Below are positions 58,330 to 64,000 of a stretch of DNA of 64,000 bases, in pieces (the first letter of the stretch is position 1; every line of letters begins with the position of its first letter). The translations under genes were made by a program, and so were the position numbers. The stretch is taken from positions 468,592,766 to 468,656,765 of the forward strand of contig NC_080671.1 in the NCBI RefSeq assembly GCF_030247195.1, given 5' to 3'. Source of the stretch: Topomyia yanbarensis (lineage: Eukaryota; Arthropoda; Insecta; Diptera; Culicidae). Below the pieces are notes generated by a model. The model did not search any database, was not told the DNA's origin, and worked only from the letters and a program-made list of their open reading frames with translations.

Positions 58330-59735
58330 TCAGTGTGTCCAATAAAAGTTGAATTGTCATCGTTCCGGTCATTCTTTCTCTGTCTAAAATATAAATTATA
58401 CTAGCTGTAACCCGGTGCGCTTCGCTACACCCATCAGGACTAAACGAAATATTTTAAAAATATTAAAAATACCAAATATTTTTGCTCGCGGATAAACAAT
58501 GTTCTTAGTTTGGCCACCTGGAGCACAATTAAATTAATTGCTCTGTTTTCCTACACACAATCGTTTGAAATCCCTTGATATCATTAGAATTCGACGTACA
58601 TCTGCTCCTTTATATTTTCTAGCTACAATGGTCGCTTAAATGAAATTTTTCAACCAAAGCACAGTTGTGGTGGGTCGATGTTGCGTAGTAACTAATATAA
58701 TAGGCACACCAAGTTTCAATTGCAACACATGCGGTGCACAGTGTTGCAAAACGACGTTTTCACGATCAAAATTTAATAACTCCTGATCCTGATTTTGGAG
58801 AATGGATTTTTTCGAAGAATTTTCTGGATATAAATAGATGCATGTTTTGATATAATAAATTGAGTGATTAATCCCCTAAAAGTGAGATAGAAAATTTATT
58901 TCCCCAAATAATTTAGCTAGAAGCTCACTGTCTTCAGTAAAGTTCTATAAAATATTATTGTGGAAATCTTTACTGAAGATACTAAAGCTCTATATAGTAA
59001 CAGTAGCGAGATATGTAGGTTTGCTTGGGATAGACCCCTTCAAAACAGTTTTCGAATATAACTTTTTACAATTACTTTTTATTATTAAAAGTGTCTTCTA
59101 CAAAGTTGTTAAAAGCGATAAAATACACATTTTTATAACAACGATGAATCTGTAGCTCTCGAAACAACAAAGTTATTGTCAATTTTCGAATATTTTTTAT
59201 CAATTTACACCTTAAGCAACTTCCTTAATCGCAAAAATTCGTAGAAAGAACTTTATTTTTTCGATTAAATATAAAAACCTTCGTCTGACGGAGACTGCTG
59301 GGTTGGTAACGTATAAAACCACTACTCCGGAAAGCATGGTGGATCGACTGAATTAAATAATTCAATACGATAATCCATAGATTTATATGCGTAACAGAAT
59401 TACCATCGATTTTATTTTGGATGGAGTAGTGTTTGAAATTGAAGTCAATTTACGCAATCGATTAATTCTTCAACAGATTGTATTATGTTACAAAATCATG
59501 TGAAAATGTGGTGCAAGTTATTGTTGCATCGATTAACATTTTCCCAACCCATATATCTAACTTTTTTGGCGAATTAACCTGCGATGGTGACTATAAGAAT
59601 CATGCAATAAGAGTATGCACATATAGTGAAAAGTTCTGTTTTCGAAACATATTTCCAATGATACGAAGACATAACGGAGTGTTGGTGGACGTGGGTAAAG
59701 TTAATTCATAAAAAATGGTGCATTTAAAAAAATAT
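58330..59735. other. no gene recognised
   Basis: AT-rich repeat-like sequence. CTAGCTGTAACCCGGTGCGCTTCG-type text near 58405 is a short dispersed word. The part 58790-59000 resembles 38300-38400. Confidence 0.4.
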
Positions 59736-59738
59736 TTT

Positions 59739-60280
59739 GGCGATACAGAGAGTGTTAGTATATTCATTCACTTTTCATATATTTACTGCACAATTGAACA
59801 GTATTTCTTCAAATATCATAGCAGAATACTAAAAATTGAGCCAGTGACAGAAAATCTCTGGAGGTATCTCGTTTAAAACTTGCTTTGTAGAGTAAATCAT
59901 AAATCAAGATATATTGAGCCAATCGTTTTCAAGGTTTGTACAGTTCTTCTACATATCTCCAGGTATTGATCGAAGCTTTTATTTTTTTCCTAATATTTGA
60001 ATTTTTATAGCATTCTGCAGCTAAAAATTCAATTTTCGCTAAAAAAAATCATGAAACTAATTTTGGTGAACAAAGTTATGATCTTTAATGATGTTATGAT
60101 ATGAAGGAGAACTGTGCAAAATTTCAAACAATTTGGTTCAGTAGATTTAAAGTTATTCTGTACATCGCATTTATTCGTGGTGTCTCCAGAAGATTTTCAA
60201 TATTTTGCGGTGAACATTAAGGAAAATATTGCTTAAATGTTGCATTATTGTCTGAATAGACTAACACTCTCGGTATCGCC
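59739..60280. mobile_element. 542-bp TIR element
   Basis: Left GGCGATACAGAGAGTGTTAG and inverted right GGCGATACCGAGAGTGTTAG (one mismatch). AT-rich interior, no coding capacity. Target duplication not clear. Confidence 0.65.
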
Positions 60281-60284
60281 ATTT

Positions 60285-60875
60285 TTTAAGCACGATATTT
60301 TTTCAACAATAATCCTACCCCCTTAAGCAAGAACTGATTTCATCAGTAGGTGTCGACTAACGGATAAAATTTGATGAAGATCGCGGACCACGCTACCAAA
60401 TATTCGATTAGTTCCTTTTATGGGTCATCGTGAATTCGTCCTATATAACAGTGTTGTATTCTTTCAGCATTTTGCTTACATCCGAATTTTGATTGGTATT
60501 GTAAGTAACGTTTTCCACAAGCGCAGGATTTAGTGGCTGTTTTAGGGTAGAGCTGTTCGTCCATAATCCAACAATGTTGATTTAACTTCAGATGAAGCGA
60601 TCGCAGGTGCAATTTTCAATTTAATTTTCGACAAATTCATGCAATTCATCAGTATTATATTGTCATTCGCGTAATAAATCTCTATCAAATCAATTCTTGC
60701 CATTTCATTTATGTGCTGGTAAACATACATGCAACAAAATTTTAGATTTTTGAAGTAATTGATAGATATTGCATCAGAAACCCTCCCTCTCCTTTAGATT
60801 CCGAAACCAACAATCATGTCCACCGTTTTGGTGCCAAATGATATATAATCTATATAGCTAAAAAAGTTCTTCAGT
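60285..60875. other. no gene recognised
   Basis: AT-rich, short frames only. Confidence 0.4.
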
Positions 60876-61345
60876 ACACACCCCCCCCCCCCCCCCTCAC
60901 CCTTTCCTCGGATTAGGTACTTCTCACCCTTCCCATTGTTCACAAAAACCACCCCATGACCATCTCCTTAGTGGAAGGAATACTTATGTGAAAATTGAAT
61001 TCATCGCTAATAATCACATTGAATGAATAGATAAGAATTACATCAGAACCCCCCCCCCCCCCCCTCCCTTTCTTGGTCCACTCACATTATCCATCGGCTC
61101 AGTGGAAGAAATACATATGTCAAATACTAATAAATATGGAGATATAAATAATTCTTTGCCTAAAAAACAACCCCCCCCCCTAAAGCTAAGTGTGCCCCCC
61201 CCCAAAAAAACATACCATGAACATCTTCTTGGGGGAAAGAATACGTATGCCAAATTTCATCAAGATCGGACTTGTAGTGTAGAAGTAGTTAGCGGACATA
61301 CATACAAACATACATTGATTTTTATATATATAGACTTGTTCGCTA
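60876..61345 (+). repeat. poly-C-interrupted decaying repeat array
   Basis: Runs of about 18, 16, 10 and 9 Cs are each followed by CA-rich text, an ACCATGACCATCT/CATGAACATCTTCTTGG-type word and GTGGAAGRAATACRTATG. At least three diverged units of about 120-170 bp are seen. It ends in CATACAAACATACATTGATT and a TATATATA tail, a common 3' tail of insect non-LTR/SINE repeats. Confidence 0.55.
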
Positions 61346-61376
61346 TCGTCTCCTCTCCGAACCGTTATCATAAGAA

Positions 61377-61666
61377 ACCATCCATAAATGACGTAGCTTT
61401 AGATGGGGGAGGGGGAGTTTTGTATTTTGTGATGATGTGTGACGACAGGGGGGCAGGAGGTCATGGCATGCTACGTATCTTTTTAAAGGGGAATAACTTA
61501 CATCGTTTTTCATTAAAAAAAATGCGGGGACAAGGGGGGGGGGGGAAGAGTTACCGTCAAGTTACATAATTACCAGGGGGTTTTCAGAGGTTTGTGACGA
61601 AATGCTACGATGGGAGAGGGGGGTGTTAAAAATCATTCAAAAAATTCTACGTCATTTATGGATGGT
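61377..61666. mobile_element. 290-bp MITE, ACGTAGC family copy 3
   Basis: Left ACCATCCATAAATGACGTAG equals the inverted right end except one base further in. Interior G-rich blocks as in 43186. A TWA duplication is not visible here. Confidence 0.65.
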
Positions 61667-61669
61667 CCC

Positions 61670-62092
61670 CAAACGAAAGCACAAAACTTGTGGTGTATAC
61701 TTCTAGAAAAAGGACCTTAATTAGCGCCAGAGTCAAAAGACGAGTAATGAAATCTATTGAAAATACAAACGAAAAACAGTAGCCAGCTACCTGTCGATTA
61801 AAAGTGGTATTTCAGTAATAGTCTTCTAAAATAGCAATGTTGGTCCATCTAAGCTGCGGATATAAAATGACCTCATTGAGCATGACCATGAGCATGAGAA
61901 TGATAACCGTACAATTCGTAGTTGCTACTCCGTGACTGACCAGAACAAACGATATTGCACAAAGAATCAGCGAATGGGGCCTGGGAGTAGCTATCCATTC
62001 TCCATGTTCACGTTTCGAGAGTTCTATACTTTGCAATATCAATAACGGCGCCGGCCACGTCCTTACAGTCATCGGGGGAGGAAAGGAATGTT
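61670..62092. other. no gene recognised
   Basis: Short open frames on the minus strand near 61812-62072, no domain. Confidence 0.4.
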
Positions 62093-62096
62093 ATGT

Positions 62097-62231
62097 AGTT
62101 TTTCACTGAAAAACACCGGAGCAGTGGATTGCACTAGTTTTGCACTTTCTAGCAGAAGTAGAAATGAAACGCGTCTAGTGGCTTGCTACCAGTGCAACCC
62201 ACCGCCCCCGGGGTTTTTCAATGAAAAATCC
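62097..62231. mobile_element. 135-bp foldback MITE
   Basis: Left TTTTTCACTGAAAAACACCGG then GCAGTGGATTGCACTAGT; the inverted right arm reads TTTTTCATTGAAAAACCCCG then GCGGTGGGTTGCACTGGT. Arms pair over about 45 bp. Confidence 0.65.
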
Positions 62232-62264
62232 CATTAGTGTAACAAACGTTGTTATGGAGACCGT

Positions 62265-62352
62265 GTATACTGCCCATGATCGTATATCAGTCCCATAAAG
62301 ATAGGAAAACCCATAGAAAACGGGACAACTATGCGATCATGGGTAGTATACC
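62265..62352. repeat. short hairpin repeat (GTATACTGCCCATGATCG)
   Basis: GTATACTGCCCATGATCG at the left pairs with CGATCATGGGTAGTATAC at the right, and CAGTCCCA with CGGGACAA partly. About 88 bp. Confidence 0.55.
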
Positions 62353-62359
62353 TCTGCAT

Positions 62360-63360
62360 CTCCACGTTTACCACGGGAAGGACTTTTTGTTAGTAGGATG
62401 GGGTAAAGAGTCACACAAGTCTGGATTCACCTTGATAAAAGATACAATCTATGCAACTCTCAGAAGTGTTATCATGTGTTTATTGCTCTGGGCAGCCAGC
62501 TGCCGAGAATTTATGATAGATTTATAGTTTATTGAATTAATTTGGAAATGATCGGTTTGTAAAAAAAGCAACGGCAGTCGAGAGTGTTGCTCATGTTTAA
62601 TTGAATCTAACAGCATGTTCACGATTTCATTATTCCTTGTTTCTTTATTCCAGCGAATCACGCCATTCTAAAAACAATACAATACCATGAAAAGCGATTA
62701 CTTTTAGTGTTTCGAGACATTGGTCGATATAGATATGGCAATACCTATGTAATTGAAAATTCAATAATGCAAGTATTATTTTTCGTGTATAAACTTTGAT
62801 ATTTATATAGAAAATAAAACGAGAATTATATATTGGTTGCTTTCTCCGCGAACAATTGAATAAGCTGGCGATTTTTATGTTATCATTATTCGCGCGCGTT
62901 GTTAAGCTAACTGAAGCGCATTTTAAACGGTATAAAATAAGCACTACCGAAATACCTGAAACGACTAGCGTTGTATGTCGAATATACAACCGATGACGCT
63001 AATTTTTACACTAAATACTAGAACAAGATTGGAGACAATAAGAACGAAAAGAAAGTAACCTGTCACCTTTTACGTGAATAATCAAGCTAGAATATTTTTA
63101 TGCTCATGAAGAAACATAGTTAACATGACAAGTTGAAAGCATTCGATACAATGAGAACAATTAATTAATTTGATTTCATTAAATTAATTAATGAGACTAA
63201 AAGTAAGTCAATGAATATTACAATAAAACATATGGTCGGTGTTGAGTCAGATCAGACTAAGTGACATTGTATTGATTCCGAGAAAAAACGAGTTTAAAGC
63301 TTGAATCGCAGCAATCTTTACATTATAATTTGAAATTAATTCTTGCTATAACTCTTGCTT
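62360..63360. other. no gene recognised
   Basis: AT-rich, with an ATTAATTAATTTGATTTCAT-like palindromic patch near 63165-63195. Nothing else supported. Confidence 0.4.
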
Positions 63361-63368
63361 ATTGTAAC

Positions 63369-63773
63369 CAGAGTTAAAAATATTCAAATTCATTGAATGA
63401 AAATTGATCATATTCAGCCGCATTCATTTTCAATATTCAGTGACGCAGCTGAAAACGTCAAACGAACAAACCGCCCATTCATACATGCAGATTTTCATTC
63501 ATCTCCGATTATTACACGAAGCGACCGTACAACAACGAATCAAACGCATCAAAGTAGGCCGTGGCACAATGTAAGCGATGATGATTGTTGTTTCATATGC
63601 TTTACCGGCATTTGAAAACATTTTCCTAGGTAAATAGCGAAATGAATATATTGTACGATATTCAACTGAATAAATAACATGGATATTTGAATGAAAATTT
63701 TTTCTATTCACCGCGAGTAGCATCAGGTTCATTTTCAACCGTCAACAAAAAGCTTCGATTATTTTTAACTCTG
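63369..63773. mobile_element. 405-bp hAT-like MITE, copy 2
   Basis: Ends CAGAGTTAAAA and TTTTTAACTCTG. A perfect 8-bp target duplication ATTGTAAC lies at 63361-63368 and 63774-63781. It is the inverted counterpart of 35211-35615, equal in length. A similar open frame of 70-100 codons runs through both. Confidence 0.9.
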
Positions 63774-64000
63774 ATTGTAACATATTTCAAATCAGCTAAA
63801 AGTCGAATATAGCTGAAAAAATTCTTTATGCAGTGCTATGATTATCTCATTTTTTAAGGTTACCCAACACCGACCATATATTTTTCGTGCTGATATAAAT
63901 GCTGCAAATTGATAAAAAGCTACTAATTCTTCTCGCGAACTGCCAATTCTCAACCCCTAATATATGAATTAACAGTCATCATTTCACTCAGGCAAGACCA

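Noticed and set aside
60876..61345. Poly-C runs as a telomere-like or CRISPR-like array
   Set aside because: Units are irregular, diverged and homopolymer-driven; this is eukaryotic simple-repeat decay.

Overview
The window looks like a piece of a culicine mosquito nuclear genome, probably Aedes or a close relative. The evidence is AT-rich DNA, genes broken by introns, a Cactus/IkB gene of dipteran type, and very dense transposon debris including mosquito-style tandem repeats, MITEs, a Penelope relic and mariner, hAT-like and non-LTR fragments. The genus is an inference from style; no species marker was checked.

Four ordinary host genes can be supported. (1) cactus (IkB, minus strand) fills the first 15.4 kb. 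A 13-nt coding part of exon 1 (15187-15199), exon 2 (8921-9290) and exon 3 (7224-7576) splice in frame to give the first 245 residues, with the DSGxxS degron and three ankyrin repeats. The remaining exons lie beyond base 1. The promoter region and intron 3 carry Rel/kappaB-like sites. (2) The last exon of Psf1/GINS1 lies on the minus strand at 32781-33228; its first exon was not found. (3) mRpL4 (plus, 44179-45009) and (4) HYLS1 (minus, three exons, 45113-45811, complete) converge and share an overlapping pair of poly(A) signals.

The most unusual locus is 27.7-30.4 kb. A 679-codon Gag-like frame ends at a canonical -1 slippery heptamer followed by a stem that can form a pseudoknot. A retropepsin frame opens exactly in the -1 phase. 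No reverse transcriptase or integrase follows. Instead the protease runs into a 57-bp segment that also occurs inverted at 25.9 kb, then a primer-binding-site-like motif, then the end of a MITE. It could be a pol-less retroelement copy or a gag-pro gene in the style of PEG10.

The rest is mobile DNA. 16-25 kb holds a TIR element, a 1.8 kb giant foldback, a tandem array of about 331-bp units and a foldback MITE. 35-44 kb holds hAT-like and TWA-flanked MITEs and transposase relics. 47.4-56.7 kb holds two inverted copies of one 8-bp-TSD transposon family; one carries a mariner at a TA site and the other preserves the empty site. Between them lie LINE ORF1 and RT relics, the latter split by a 235-bp MITE. 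58-64 kb holds a tRNA-like Pol III unit, more MITEs and poly-C repeats.
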